A stretch of 64,000 bases of DNA from Thermoleptolyngbya sichuanensis A183 (GCF_013177315.1 NZ_CP053661.1:4216001-4280000); one strand, 5' to 3'; shown: positions 1 through 8,669, counted from the stretch's first letter. Program-made: numbers and translations. Notes: generated from the sequence alone by a model not told the origin.

Positions 1-11
1 AATAATGAGGG

Positions 12-3000
12 TCATGGCGCTTTTTTCAGAGCAACGGCATGGGGATGCATCAGGGACATCTGGTGTCGGGTTTGGGCAACGGCGGCGCGGGCGCGGCGGC
101 TGAGATCGGCGACGCTGATTTGCGGATAGAACTGCTGGAACAGATCCATTGCCTGCTGCTGAGCCGCGCCGACGGCGTTGGGGTCGGGGGCAATTTCGGC
201 AACTCGCAGCCAGCCCTGCACCAGCAGCGCCCACGCCAGTGCCAAATCGACTGGTTGATCAATTGCCTGGGCTTCGGACAGCGCCACGGCTGCTCTCTCA
301 ATGGCTTGGGCGGGGCGATCGCCCGCTAGATCCACTTCGGCGGCGCTGCTCAGCAGATAAGACAGCGTTCGTCGGTTGTCTAGCTGTCGCAGGGCGATGA
401 TCGCCCGCTCGATTGCAGCTTCGGCATTCGGTTCCTGCAAATGATATTGGGCTAGCGCGGTAAGCGCATCTGCCACGGCGGACTCGCTGCCCTGCCCCTG
501 GATCTGCGAAGCAACGGAGGCGATCGCCTGACTGTAGGCCAGGGCTGCCGCTGGGTCTCCCGCTTCCAGTTCGGTGATGGCCAGATAGCTCAGCACCCAG
601 CATTCGCGCCAATGATCCTGCTCCTGCTGCGCGATCTCGTAGGCCCGTTGCAGCAGTTCCCGCCCTTCGTCATAGCTGCCCGTGTGCAGCCGCACGCGCC
701 CCAGCCCGCCGTACAAATCCGCCGACTCCTGCCCCACTCGCGCCGCCAGCGATCGCGCCTCTTCCAGCAGCGCCTCTGCCCGCGCCATCTCCCGCCCCAC
801 TTCCGCCAAACAGGAACCGCTGGATGCCAGGGCGCGGGCCGTCATCAGGGGACTGGCCAACCGCCCAATTTCTACGACTCGCTCAGAATGCTGCTGCACA
901 TGGGCAAAATTGCTGTACTGAAAGTTCAGAATCATAAGCACTTCCAGCCCCGCCATCTCCGCTTCCGAGAGGCCCAGCCGATGGGCTTCTTGCACCAGTT
1001 CTTGAACTTCTGCCTCCAGGGGCGCTACCCGATCAGCGGGAACTCCAGCAAACATCAGCACTTGCAGCAGTTCGATATGCAGCCGAACGCGGGTGCGCTG
1101 ATCTAGCACCTGACAATGCTGAATTCCGCGTAGAGCAAGTTCTGCGGCTTCGGCATAGGCAAACAGCTTGAGCGAATAATTGGCCGCCGCCAAACAGGCC
1201 GCCGCCGCCAAAGCGCGATCGCCCCCCAATGCGGCGTGATGTGCGATTTCTGCCGCCAGAGCCGGGTCTTGACCTGCCCGCTGGTGCAGCTTTTGGGAAA
1301 TCTGGAGATGCAGCAAGCGACGACGGGGCTCCGACAGTTGCCGATAGGCCACCTGCCGCACGATGTCATGGGCAAAGTCGTATCGCATTTCCTTCCCGTG
1401 GGACGCGCTAGCTCGAATCAGGCTTTCCCGCTCTAGCTGCTCGATACCCGTCAGCAGCTTAGACAGCGGCGCATCGGCAATCTCAGACAGCGTGGTGGGG
1501 TCAAAGGTTCTGCCCAGTGCGGCCGCCCAGGGAATCAGTTCGCGAGCATAGTCGTCCAGCCGTTGCAGGCGATCGCCAATCAGCAGTTCCAAACTATCGG
1601 CGTGGGTCGCCTCGCCCACAGACAGCGCCCGCGCAATTTCCAGCGCAAACAGCGGATTGCCGCCGCTGTCGATAAACACCTGCTGCATTTTCTCTGGCGA
1701 CCAGTCCAGATCTGGAAGCGCGTAAACACTGCGAATCAGCGCCGCCGTTTGCTTTGGCTCTAGCGGTTGCAGCGCCAACGTCAGCAGGCGCCGTTCTCGC
1801 CGCAGCGCCTGCAATCCCCGAAGTACGACTGCATTGTCGTCTAGCTCTTTAGAGCGGGCGGTGCAGGCAAAAAAGACAGAATGCTGACTCAGCAGCCGAA
1901 TGGCATAGTGCAACAACGATGACGATGCTTCATCGATCCATTGAATATCGTCCAAAACAATCAGAACGGAACGCTGGCTGGAACAGAGCGTGGAAATAAA
2001 CTGAACCACGCTGTCGAATAGATAGCTGCGATCCGACGGACTGCGATCGGAACTTTGCGATGAAGGACTCGACTCACTGAGTAGGTAAGTCAAATCTTCT
2101 GGTATTTGCACGTTGGCATTCGTCACAAACGCACGCAGCGCATCAATCCATACGCCATAGGGACGCACGATTTCCGCTTCAAAGCCACGCCCCCACAGAA
2201 CGCACTGATTCCGCTGCTGAAACTGCTCCTGGATTGCTTGCAGCAGGCGCGTTTTGCCAATGCCCGGCTCCCCCGTCAGCAGCAGTACCGGGCGATCGCC
2301 CAGGGTGTCCAAAGCTACATTATCCGGCGAATTCTCTGCCCTTATCCACTGCTGGATGGTGGCCCATTCGTGGGTTCGCCCAATCAGCGGGCTAGGCTGC
2401 TGCGCTGCCGATGCAGGAGACAGCAGGGCGGCGCTGTCCAGCGGGCGATCGCCCCCAGAAGCCGTTGCGATACTGCCTGCAAGACTGCCTGCAAGACTGC
2501 TAACTGGCTCATCGTCTGCATTGAGGATTTGGTCATACAGCTTGCGGAGGGTGGGGCCAGGGTCAACGCCCAATTCCTCCCGCAGCAGCGTCATACAGTG
2601 ATGATAGACCTGGAGTGCGTTGGCGCGATCGCCATTCAGCCAGTGCAGATGCATCAGCGTCGCGTGGGCGGCTTCGTTGAGCGGGTCGCTCCGCAGTACC
2701 TGCTGAGCATAGGCGATCGCCGTGCCATAGTCTTGCCGCGCTTTGAACAGCGCGATAGTCTGCTGCAATGCCCGCCTGTGAGTTTGCTGGAGGCGATCGC
2801 GCTTTGGCTCAATCCACTCATCTGTGCAGCCAGGTAGCAGGTCGCCCTGGTATAGAGATAGGGCAGCTTCTAAGTGCGATCGCGCGATGTCGGGTTCGGT
2901 CGCTTGGGCAGCAAGCTTTACCGCATTCTCAAATTCCGCCACATCCAGAAAAATGGGAGCGCTGGGCGACCATTGCAGCGTTTTGGCATCTGCCAGCAGC

Positions 3001-3251
3001 ACCGTATCTGGTTCTGGTAGGGCTTGCCGCAGGTGGGAAAGGGCCTTTCGCAGGTTAGAGCGAGACTGGGATTCGGTGGAATCGGGCCAGAGGTGAAAGG
3101 CAAGGCGCTGGCGAGGCTGCGGCGTGTGGCGATGCAGCAACAAATACGCCAGGAGAGCCTGCTGGCGATCGCTGCCAATACCCAACGAAACCTGTCGCTC
3201 ATCGGTGATGGCAAAGTCTCCGAGCAATTTAATGTGCAACCTGGGAGGCAT
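12..3251 (-). CDS. SARP/BTAD-type transcriptional regulator with AAA ATPase and TPR region
   Basis: This is a 1079-residue signalling ATPase of the SARP/AfsR-MalT architecture. Residues 1-95 look like the winged-helix DNA-binding domain (LLGDF near the start, then a helix-rich part). Residues 100-245 match a bacterial transcriptional activator domain made of TPR-like helices, ending in REELGVDPGP, a typical BTAD motif. An STAND/AAA-like ATPase follows, with Walker A GEPGIGKT at about 327-334 and Walker B VLIVLDDIQWID near 430. The C-terminal half is alanine/leucine-rich helical repeat, probably TPR. Such proteins bind DNA in the cytoplasm after an ATP-dependent ligand or partner signal; the regulon cannot be read from sequence. 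The start reads ATGCCTCCCAGG on the minus strand. The leader contains short tandem repeats. No neighbouring gene is obviously its target. Confidence 0.85.
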   Translation of the reverse strand: MPPRLHIKLLGDFAITDERQVSLGIGSDRQQALLAYLLLHRHTPQPRQRLAFHLWPDSTESQSRSNLRKALSHLRQALPEPDTVLLADAKTLQWSPSAPIFLDVAEFENAVKLAAQATEPDIARSHLEAALSLYQGDLLPGCTDEWIEPKRDRLQQTHRRALQQTIALFKARQDYGTAIAYAQQVLRSDPLNEAAHATLMHLHWLNGDRANALQVYHHCMTLLREELGVDPGPTLRKLYDQILNADDEPVSSLAGSLAGSIATASGGDRPLDSAALLSPASAAQQPSPLIGRTHEWATIQQWIRAENSPDNVALDTLGDRPVLLLTGEPGIGKTRLLQAIQEQFQQRNQCVLWGRGFEAEIVRPYGVWIDALRAFVTNANVQIPEDLTYLLSESSPSSQSSDRSPSDRSYLFDSVVQFISTLCSSQRSVLIVLDDIQWIDEASSSLLHYAIRLLSQHSVFFACTARSKELDDNAVVLRGLQALRRERRLLTLALQPLEPKQTAALIRSVYALPDLDWSPEKMQQVFIDSGGNPLFALEIARALSVGEATHADSLELLIGDRLQRLDDYARELIPWAAALGRTFDPTTLSEIADAPLSKLLTGIEQLERESLIRASASHGKEMRYDFAHDIVRQVAYRQLSEPRRRLLHLQISQKLHQRAGQDPALAAEIAHHAALGGDRALAAAACLAAANYSLKLFAYAEAAELALRGIQHCQVLDQRTRVRLHIELLQVLMFAGVPADRVAPLEAEVQELVQEAHRLGLSEAEMAGLEVLMILNFQYSNFAHVQQHSERVVEIGRLASPLMTARALASSGSCLAEVGREMARAEALLEEARSLAARVGQESADLYGGLGRVRLHTGSYDEGRELLQRAYEIAQQEQDHWRECWVLSYLAITELEAGDPAAALAYSQAIASVASQIQGQGSESAVADALTALAQYHLQEPNAEAAIERAIIALRQLDNRRTLSYLLSSAAEVDLAGDRPAQAIERAAVALSEAQAIDQPVDLALAWALLVQGWLRVAEIAPDPNAVGAAQQQAMDLFQQFYPQISVADLSRRARAAVAQTRHQMSLMHPHAVALKKAP

Positions 3252-3277
3252 AGCATCACCCGCTCAAGTGCGTCGTT

Positions 3278-3440
3278 CTGGAACCTCCTGCTGGAACCTC
3301 CTGCTGGAACCCCTTACGAGTCTGCGTCCAGGCTATTGGTTCAGACTAATAGCCCAGAGTGTTAGTCCAGACTCTATAACCCAGACTCTATAGCCAAGAC
3401 CATTAGTCCAGATAGTCCAGACCATTAGTCCAGATAGTGC
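3278..3440. repeat. Degenerate short tandem repeats upstream of the SARP-like gene
   Basis: Positions 3278-3312 hold a 13-bp unit CTGGAACCTCCTG repeated about 2.6 times. Positions 3345-3440 hold a degenerate array built on TTAGTCCAGA/CTATAGCC-like units. It lies in the leader/promoter region of the minus-strand regulator and could affect its expression; that is inference. Confidence 0.6.
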
Positions 3441-3555
3441 AAAGCATTGTCAGGATTTTACCCCATGCCTGAAATTTCCTATGTTTGTGCGTCAGCACTG
3501 CGGGGCGATCGCTCCATTTTAGAATCCAAGCAAGGAACGCTGCTGCGGGCCCCAA

Positions 3556-4038
3556 CTACGGCTGCACTGTCCCATCGGGCAGAATCGCGCCCTGAAAAAC
3601 AGCGCCGTCCTGGGTTGCGCCGTCTAGCTTGGCCCCGCTGAGGTCGCTGCCGCTAAAGTCGGCATTGCTGAGATTGGCATTGGTAAAGTCTGCGTTCCGC
3701 AAGAAAGTATTCTTCAAACTGGCACCGGAGAGATTTGCACCGCTGAGGTTTGCAGAGGGCAGCGCAGCACGGTTGAGGTCTGCGTTGCTCAGATTTGCGC
3801 CGCTGAGGTTGGCGGTGTCGAGCAGCGCCTCGCTGAGATTGGCACCGTTTAGGTCAGCGCCGCTGAGATTGGCGCGATTTAGCTTGGCACTTTTGAGATC
3901 CGCATTGGCCAGCGCCTTGCCCTGCAAATCGCACTCGATACATTCTTTGGTGTCAGCAAGGCGAGCCTGGGGGTCGGGGCTGGCGCAACTGCTGAGGAGC
4001 AGGAGAGAGAGGGCGATCGCCCCTATATGCACTGCCAT
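3556..4038 (-). CDS. Pentapeptide-repeat lipoprotein
   Basis: The protein begins with a short signal peptide and lipobox (IALSLLLLSSC), so it is probably a membrane-anchored lipoprotein facing the periplasm. After an acidic CIECD segment come about twenty A(D/N)LXX pentapeptide repeats (for example SGANLSNADLNRAAL), which fold as a right-handed quadrilateral beta-helix. Pentapeptide proteins are abundant in cyanobacteria and mostly of unknown role. I chose the ATG at 4038 because it directly precedes the signal peptide. An in-frame upstream ATG at 4128 and a start at 4155 would add 30-39 residues of unlikely leader. The gene is flanked upstream by a miniature inverted-repeat element and then lexA. 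Confidence 0.8.
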   Translation of the reverse strand: MAVHIGAIALSLLLLSSCASPDPQARLADTKECIECDLQGKALANADLKSAKLNRANLSGADLNGANLSEALLDTANLSGANLSNADLNRAALPSANLSGANLSGASLKNTFLRNADFTNANLSNADFSGSDLSGAKLDGATQDGAVFQGAILPDGTVQP

Positions 4039-4193
4039 TCGCCCCGCTTTGGCACAGATCTGGGAAGCTGGCCCCAGCCTAGCCTGGTTAGGCAACCCAA
4101 AGGGCGCTCCAAAATTACGGGTTTTCATAAGGAACCAGTCCCAACGTGTCTGCATAGAATCGATGGATAGCCTTCAGCCTGATTATTCGCTTT

Positions 4194-4315
4194 AGGACTT
4201 ACGCACTTGCAATAAGCTTTCTGGGTTTTAGACAATTTCTCTCGAGCAAAGCCTCTCTCGCGAGCGCAGCCCGCGAGAAATTGTCCAACTGCGATTATCC
4301 AACTACGTAAGTCCT
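4194..4315. mobile_element. Family A miniature inverted-repeat element, copy 1
   Basis: A 122-bp non-coding palindromic element with ends AGGACTTACG and CGTAAGTCCT. An inner stem GACAATTTCTC/GAGAAATTGTC surrounds a loop containing GCAGCCCGCGAG. This copy has an expanded loop and a partly duplicated right end. The same element recurs at 7254, 37222 and 50361. It has no coding capacity, so mobilisation in trans is assumed. Confidence 0.8.
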
Positions 4316-4390
4316 ATGCATTTTCGATTCTCTATCACATCGACTGGCAGCGCGGCGCTGATCCAGAAATCTTCAGGAAGGCAGTAGGTC

Positions 4391-5008
4391 TTAGCCAACC
4401 CCAGCACCAAAATCTCGCCAAACGCCAATCAGCATTCCCTGGATTTGCACATCTGAAGCGGGTCTTTCGATGGGGTCGTACTTGGAGTTGGCGGGCTTCA
4501 GCGTGACCTTGTTGCCGCGCCGATAGAAATACTTCAGGGTATTGCCTTCTCCTTCAACCCGCGCTGCAACAATCGTGCCGTTCTTGAGCTTGTCTGGTTC
4601 TTTCACCGGACGCATAATCACCACATCGCCATCGGCAATTAGGGCCTCGATCATGCTGTCGCCCGTCACCCGCAGCGCATAATCCTGCGGCTTAAGCTGC
4701 ATACCAGAAATGTCGAGGAACTCTGTATCGCCCGTCGCGGGTTCCAGCGCTCCCCCTGCAAACACCTCACCCCGAATCGGTACGCCTTGGGTAACCCCGT
4801 GGAGCAGGCGCAGCGTCCGGGCCTTGCCCCGCGTCCAGTCGATATAGCCCTTGTTTTGCAGATGTTCCAGGCGGCTCTGAATCGGCGCGGGCGATCGCAA
4901 CCCCATTGCCTGCATCATCTGGCGGATAGAGGGGGCGTGCTGATTTTCGCGGATGTATTCCACCAACCAGTCGTAGAGTTCCTGCTGGACTTCGGTTAAG
5001 GGTTCCAT
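4391..5008 (-). CDS. lexA: LexA repressor of the SOS regulon
   Basis: This 205-residue protein has the full LexA layout. The N-terminal winged helix (about 1-70) carries the APSIRQMMQAMGLRSP recognition region, followed by an S24 peptidase fold. The self-cleavage site Ala84-Gly85 (VFAGGAL) is present, as are the catalytic serine in GDSM (Ser118) and a lysine in the NTLKYF strand (Lys159). Some cyanobacterial LexA proteins lack these residues and act outside the SOS response; here they are retained, which suggests RecA-stimulated autocleavage is possible (inference). The start has little competition: MEPLTEVQQ is the usual beginning. A near-perfect SOS box lies 54 bp upstream, pointing to autoregulation. 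uvrB, a common SOS gene, is elsewhere in the window without a visible box. Confidence 0.95.
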   Translation of the reverse strand: MEPLTEVQQELYDWLVEYIRENQHAPSIRQMMQAMGLRSPAPIQSRLEHLQNKGYIDWTRGKARTLRLLHGVTQGVPIRGEVFAGGALEPATGDTEFLDISGMQLKPQDYALRVTGDSMIEALIADGDVVIMRPVKEPDKLKNGTIVAARVEGEGNTLKYFYRRGNKVTLKPANSKYDPIERPASDVQIQGMLIGVWRDFGAGVG

Positions 5009-5062
5009 AGCGCTTTGGAGAAAGGCGAATTGATGAGGAGTGATTTGGAGCTACACCCTTAA

Positions 5063-5076
5063 AGAACAGGTGTACC
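5063..5076 (-). promoter_or_regulatory. Predicted LexA (SOS) operator upstream of lexA
   Basis: On the minus strand this reads GGTACACCTGTTCT, an exact match to RGTACNNNDGTWCB, the consensus I recall for cyanobacterial LexA boxes. It sits about 55 bp before the lexA start codon, a suitable place for operator-promoter overlap. Function is inferred from the match and position. Confidence 0.7.
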
Positions 5077-5212
5077 AAAACTTTTTCATTCTGTCTAGCC
5101 TTTCAGACAAAAAGACAGCAATATTCACAATTAAATTTGCTTATGGTTCGGTTGCGACTGAATGAACGGCTGCATCACGCTGCCGCACACTAGTGTCTGT
5201 AGACTAAAAAGA

Positions 5213-5401
5213 CTAGGCAGTGTCTTAAAACTTTCTAGGTCGTTGATTGCCTTGAGTCGATCCCCCTAAATCCCCGCGCTTACGCGCCGCTTCGCTAGAA
5301 ATAAGGGGGACTTCCGGAGTGGTTCGGCTCGGTTCCCCCCTTTTTAAGGGGGGGGCTAGGGGGGATCGAGGGTTTTAGAAGGGTTTTAAAACATGCCCTA
5401 G
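5213..5401. mobile_element. Family C miniature inverted-repeat element, copy 1
   Basis: A non-coding element of about 190 bp. Its left end reads CTAGGCAGTGTCTTAAAAC; the reverse complement of the right end reads CTAGGGCATGTTTTAAAAC. The core carries facing C-rich and G-rich runs (CCCCCTAAATCCCC and GGGGGGGCTAGGGGGG), which also form a stem. A related element lies at 58719. It fills most of the spacer between lexA and the DevC-like gene. Confidence 0.6.
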
Positions 5402-5471
5402 GAAAGAGTCGGCGTTTCCCTGAGTTGGCTCATTTGCCGACTGGCTGACTTGCCCACTTGCACCCTGGCCC

Positions 5472-6635
5472 ATGCGAACACCCCTTGCCTGGTCAAACCT
5501 GACCTATGAACGTCGCCGCCTGCTAACGGCGATCGCCGGAGTGGCATTTGCGGTGCTGCTGATGTTCATGTTTCGCGGATTTGAGAACGCACTCTACGAC
5601 AGCCAAGTGCAGTTGCTCAAGGTGCTAAACGGCGAAATTATCGTGGTGAATCGGCTGAAATACACCATGTTTATTCCGGCACAGTTTGCCCGGCGACGGC
5701 TATATCAGGCGCAGGCCTTTGACGGCGTGGAGGCGGCCTATCCGCTCTATGTCCGCGATGGCGCTGCCTGGAAGAATCCCGAAACCAAGGCGGTACGGCC
5801 GCTGCGGGTGTTGGCGTTTAACCCCAATGACCCCGTGCTGACGATTCCCGAAGTGTTGGCCAGCCAGGAGGCGCTGAAGTTGCCTTGGACGGTGATTGTG
5901 GACGAGAAATCGCGCGCAGAGGTGGGAACCGTAACGACGGGCACAGTGACGGAACTGGCGGAGCAGCAGGTACAGGTTGTGGGAACCTACGCGCTGGGAA
6001 CGGACTTTGCCTCTGCCAATGGCAATGTGATCATGAGCGATCAGAACTTTTTGCGCTATTTTGCCAGCCTGGGGCCGGAGGAGCAGAGCCGCGACCTGAA
6101 CACGGTGGACATCGGGCTGCTGAGGGTGCGGCCCGGGGCGGATGTGGATGCGATCGCCCGCACTCTGCGCGACCAGTTGCCCAAAGACGTGGCCGTGTTG
6201 ACCAAGCCAGAGTTCGTAGACATGGAGTTGGATTACTGGCGCAACAACACCGCCATCGGCTTTGTGTTCACGCTGCTAACCATCATGAGCTTCGTCGTCG
6301 GCATCATCCTGGTCTACCAGATTCTCTACACCGATGTCGCCGACCACTGGACGCAGTACGCCACCCTGAAGGCGATCGGCTATTCCAATCGTTATCTGCT
6401 GGGTGTGGTGTTTCAACAGGCGCTCTTGCTGGGCGTGATGGGCTTTATTCCTGGCTATCTGATTGCGCTGGTGCTGTATCGGCTCACGGCCAACGCCACA
6501 GGGCTGCTGATGCAGATGACGCTGGGGCGCGGGCTGAATACCTTACTGGCGACAGTGGTGATGTGCCTAATTTCGGGGGCGATCGCCATTCGCAAGGTGC
6601 AATCGGCCGACCCCGCAGAGGTGTTTGGAAATTAG
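5472..6635 (+). CDS. devC: DevC-like ABC transporter permease (solo)
   Basis: A 387-residue MacB/FtsX-type permease of the DevC family. There is one membrane helix near residues 15-37, a large extracytoplasmic domain (about 40-255), and three C-terminal helices (about 260-285, 310-345, 355-375) ending with the family tail KVQSADPAEVFGN. DevBCA exporters work with TolC across the cyanobacterial envelope and in heterocyst formers export glycolipids. Here neither the ATPase devA nor the membrane-fusion gene devB is adjacent: the next genes are lexA upstream and a 60-residue protein downstream. The partners must be encoded elsewhere or the gene is a stray paralogue. Confidence 0.85.
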   Translation: MRTPLAWSNLTYERRRLLTAIAGVAFAVLLMFMFRGFENALYDSQVQLLKVLNGEIIVVNRLKYTMFIPAQFARRRLYQAQAFDGVEAAYPLYVRDGAAWKNPETKAVRPLRVLAFNPNDPVLTIPEVLASQEALKLPWTVIVDEKSRAEVGTVTTGTVTELAEQQVQVVGTYALGTDFASANGNVIMSDQNFLRYFASLGPEEQSRDLNTVDIGLLRVRPGADVDAIARTLRDQLPKDVAVLTKPEFVDMELDYWRNNTAIGFVFTLLTIMSFVVGIILVYQILYTDVADHWTQYATLKAIGYSNRYLLGVVFQQALLLGVMGFIPGYLIALVLYRLTANATGLLMQMTLGRGLNTLLATVVMCLISGAIAIRKVQSADPAEVFGN

Positions 6636-6897
6636 ATGCTTGGGAGCCTTGCAGGGAATTGTCAGGCGGAGCTGTGTCCTCTGCCCCGCAAGGCGTGGAT
6701 GGGTTATGGCGATCGCCCAGCGCCTCTACCTGTCGGAACACCTGCTAAACACACTGTTAAATTTCATGTCATCTGCCTCTTCGCCCAGCTCCAGGTGTCT
6801 GGCTGAACGGAAGCGGTTATCCTCGGTAGACGATGGGGTTTGATTCTGCTGTAGCAATCGCGGCTAAGGGGAATTGTTGAACGATGGCAAGAGGGAT

Positions 6898-6960
6898 TAT
6901 GCAAAAAGCGCAACTTTTCAATGCGTTTTTTGCATAGCAGATCTGGCAAATCCCTGCTAT
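6898..6960. promoter_or_regulatory. Paired inverted repeats in the spacer upstream of the 60-residue gene
   Basis: Positions 6898-6936 form a hairpin with arms TATGCAAAAAGCGC and GCGTTTTTTGCATA (one bulged base) around a short loop. A second inverted repeat, ATAGCAG with CTGCTAT (6934-6960), overlaps its right arm. The two could be alternative structures in the leader of the 7022 gene, a terminator for devC or a protein-binding site. The rest of the 386-bp spacer shows nothing recognisable. Confidence 0.45.
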
Positions 6961-7021
6961 TTACGTTAACTATGAGAAAGAAATTGCAGGTCACCTAACC
7001 GAGGCATTATCGGCTCGACTC

Positions 7022-7204
7022 ATGAACAGCACTCAGCCCGACACGAAGCGCGTTGACACTCCGCCTACCGGAGTTAAGTTAGAGCAAAAGCCCGATTCTG
7101 TTACCAGTCCAGTTGATGTTGATCCAGTTGATTTTGACCAGTGGGCGATCGCCGTTCGCCAGCAAATGCTAGACGCACTCCGCAAGCGCGGCACCCGCTA
7201 CTAG
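7022..7204 (+). CDS. Small conserved-looking hypothetical protein
   Basis: A 60-residue protein with a hydrophilic, proline-rich N-terminal half and a C-terminal amphipathic helix (FDQWAIAVRQQMLDALRKR). That helix resembles the tail of short hypothetical proteins I associate with cyanobacteria; I cannot name a family. No Shine-Dalgarno sequence is obvious before the ATG. It is followed by a family A element and lies between a devC-like gene and a convergent glycosyltransferase. The function is unknown. Confidence 0.5.
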   Translation: MNSTQPDTKRVDTPPTGVKLEQKPDSVTSPVDVDPVDFDQWAIAVRQQMLDALRKRGTRY

Positions 7205-7253
7205 CCGCGCCAGTTGTCTATTCCCGTTGTCTATTCCCTAAGTCAATAACGCC

Positions 7254-7343
7254 AGGGCTTACGCACTTGCAATAAGTTTTCTGGATTTCGGACGACTTCT
7301 CGTGGCCACAGCCTGCGCGAAATCGCCCAACTGCGTAAGTCCT
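7254..7343. mobile_element. Family A miniature inverted-repeat element, copy 2
   Basis: A 90-bp copy with left end AGGGCTTACGCACTTGC and right end CAACTGCGTAAGTCCT. Its inner stem is partly decayed (GACTTCTC against GCGAAATCG). It lies between the 60-residue gene and the 3' end of the convergent glycosyltransferase. Confidence 0.75.
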
Positions 7344-7359
7344 AAAGGCATTGCACCCG

Positions 7360-8583
7360 CTACCGAACCTGCTGCAAAGTTTCCTCGTATTTTTGAATCG
7401 CACGGTGGGCGATCGCCCGCCAGTCGTAATGATCGCGGGCCCAGTGCTGGGCGGCGATGCCGCGCTGTGGGCGGTCGGCGGCTTGCAGGGCGATCGCCAG
7501 CGTGTGGGCCAGGGCACGAGGTTCGCAGGGCACAACCCAGCCCGCCTGCGCCTGGGTCACGTCTTCGTGCAGCGGCACTGCGTCGGACACCACCACGGGC
7601 AGCCCCGCCGCCATCGCTTCGGCAACGGCAATCCCAAAGTTCTCGTAGTAGGACGGCAGCACAAACAGATCTGCCGCCAGCAGCAGATCGCGCCGTGCCT
7701 GGGCGGACACGAACCCGGTCTGGGTGGTGCAAGCCCGCAGCGGAGAGGCATTTAGGCGATCGCCCACTTGCTTTTCGTAATCGGGATTCTGGGGGTTGCC
7801 GCCTGCCAGAATCCAGTGAAACGGGATGCCCGCTGCCTGCACCTGCTCTAGCGCGGGTATCAGCAGATCTAGCCCTTTTTTGGGGTCGAGCCGCGAAAGA
7901 AACAGCACCACTGGGCGATCGGGCGGAATGGCGAGGCGATCGCGCACGGTCTGGGCGATTCCCGTAGAGATTGCTTCGCGAATCGCCCGTCGTTCGGCAG
8001 GCGCAGCGGCAAACTCCGCCAGATCTACCCCCAGTGGCAAAATCCAGTCCCGCAAGGTTAGCCCAAACCGCTCGGCAGTAGCCGCCTCCTGGCGACTGGT
8101 AAAGTGAACTGCCGCCGCCCCCGCCAGGTTTTGCCGCTCGATGAGCGTGGCATAAAGCTGCTTCAGCCGCCGCTTTTTTTGCAGATCGATGGGGTCGAGC
8201 GTGCCCAGCGGCCGCAGGACATAGGGCAGGTGTCGCGTGCGGGCGATCGCCGCTGCGGTCGAGCTGACGGGCGAAAACAGCGCGTGGATATGGGCCAGGT
8301 CAAACGCCGCCGTCTGGGTTGCCAGCCACCCCAGCAGCCCCGCCGAAAACTTGTAGCGCCGCCAGCCCGTCCGCCGAAAGTAGCGAATCTCATACCCATC
8401 CTGCGCCATAGGCACGCCCAGCGGCACCGCCAGCGGCGCTTGTCCTGAATCCCCATTGGCATCCGTCGTCAGGATCGTCACCGCCACCCCGGCCGCCGCC
8501 AGCGCCTTCGATAAGCCTGCGATCATCTGGCTAGGGCCGCCGTAGACGGGAGAAATGGCAGGAATGATGTGGACAAGGCGCAT
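7360..8583 (-). CDS. Family 4 glycosyltransferase
   Basis: A GT-B fold glycosyltransferase of about 407 residues. The N-terminal acceptor domain starts MRLVHIIPAISPVYGGPSQ with the glycine-rich loop usual for GT4. The C-terminal GT1-type domain contains VLFLSRLDPKKGLDLLIPAL and the nucleotide-sugar binding EX7E-like segment ENFGIAVAEAMAAGLPVVVSD. It probably adds a hexose to a lipid-linked or polysaccharide acceptor at the cytoplasmic face. The ATG at 8583 matches the family start; an in-frame start at 8607 is also open. It is the last gene of a minus-strand run with the next glycosyltransferase (167-bp spacer holding an 11-bp tandem array) and a lipoprotein. Confidence 0.85.
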   Translation of the reverse strand: MRLVHIIPAISPVYGGPSQMIAGLSKALAAAGVAVTILTTDANGDSGQAPLAVPLGVPMAQDGYEIRYFRRTGWRRYKFSAGLLGWLATQTAAFDLAHIHALFSPVSSTAAAIARTRHLPYVLRPLGTLDPIDLQKKRRLKQLYATLIERQNLAGAAAVHFTSRQEAATAERFGLTLRDWILPLGVDLAEFAAAPAERRAIREAISTGIAQTVRDRLAIPPDRPVVLFLSRLDPKKGLDLLIPALEQVQAAGIPFHWILAGGNPQNPDYEKQVGDRLNASPLRACTTQTGFVSAQARRDLLLAADLFVLPSYYENFGIAVAEAMAAGLPVVVSDAVPLHEDVTQAQAGWVVPCEPRALAHTLAIALQAADRPQRGIAAQHWARDHYDWRAIAHRAIQKYEETLQQVR

Positions 8584-8669
8584 TAAGGGATGGGGGAATC
8601 GGGTCACATCATGAAATCACATCACAAGATCACATTATGAAATCACGTCATGCAGATAACATCACTTAG

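Noticed and set aside
5885-6748. 287-codon plus-strand frame overlapping the DevC-like gene
   Set aside because: It is an off-frame reading of the permease gene, with no hydrophobic segments or motifs.
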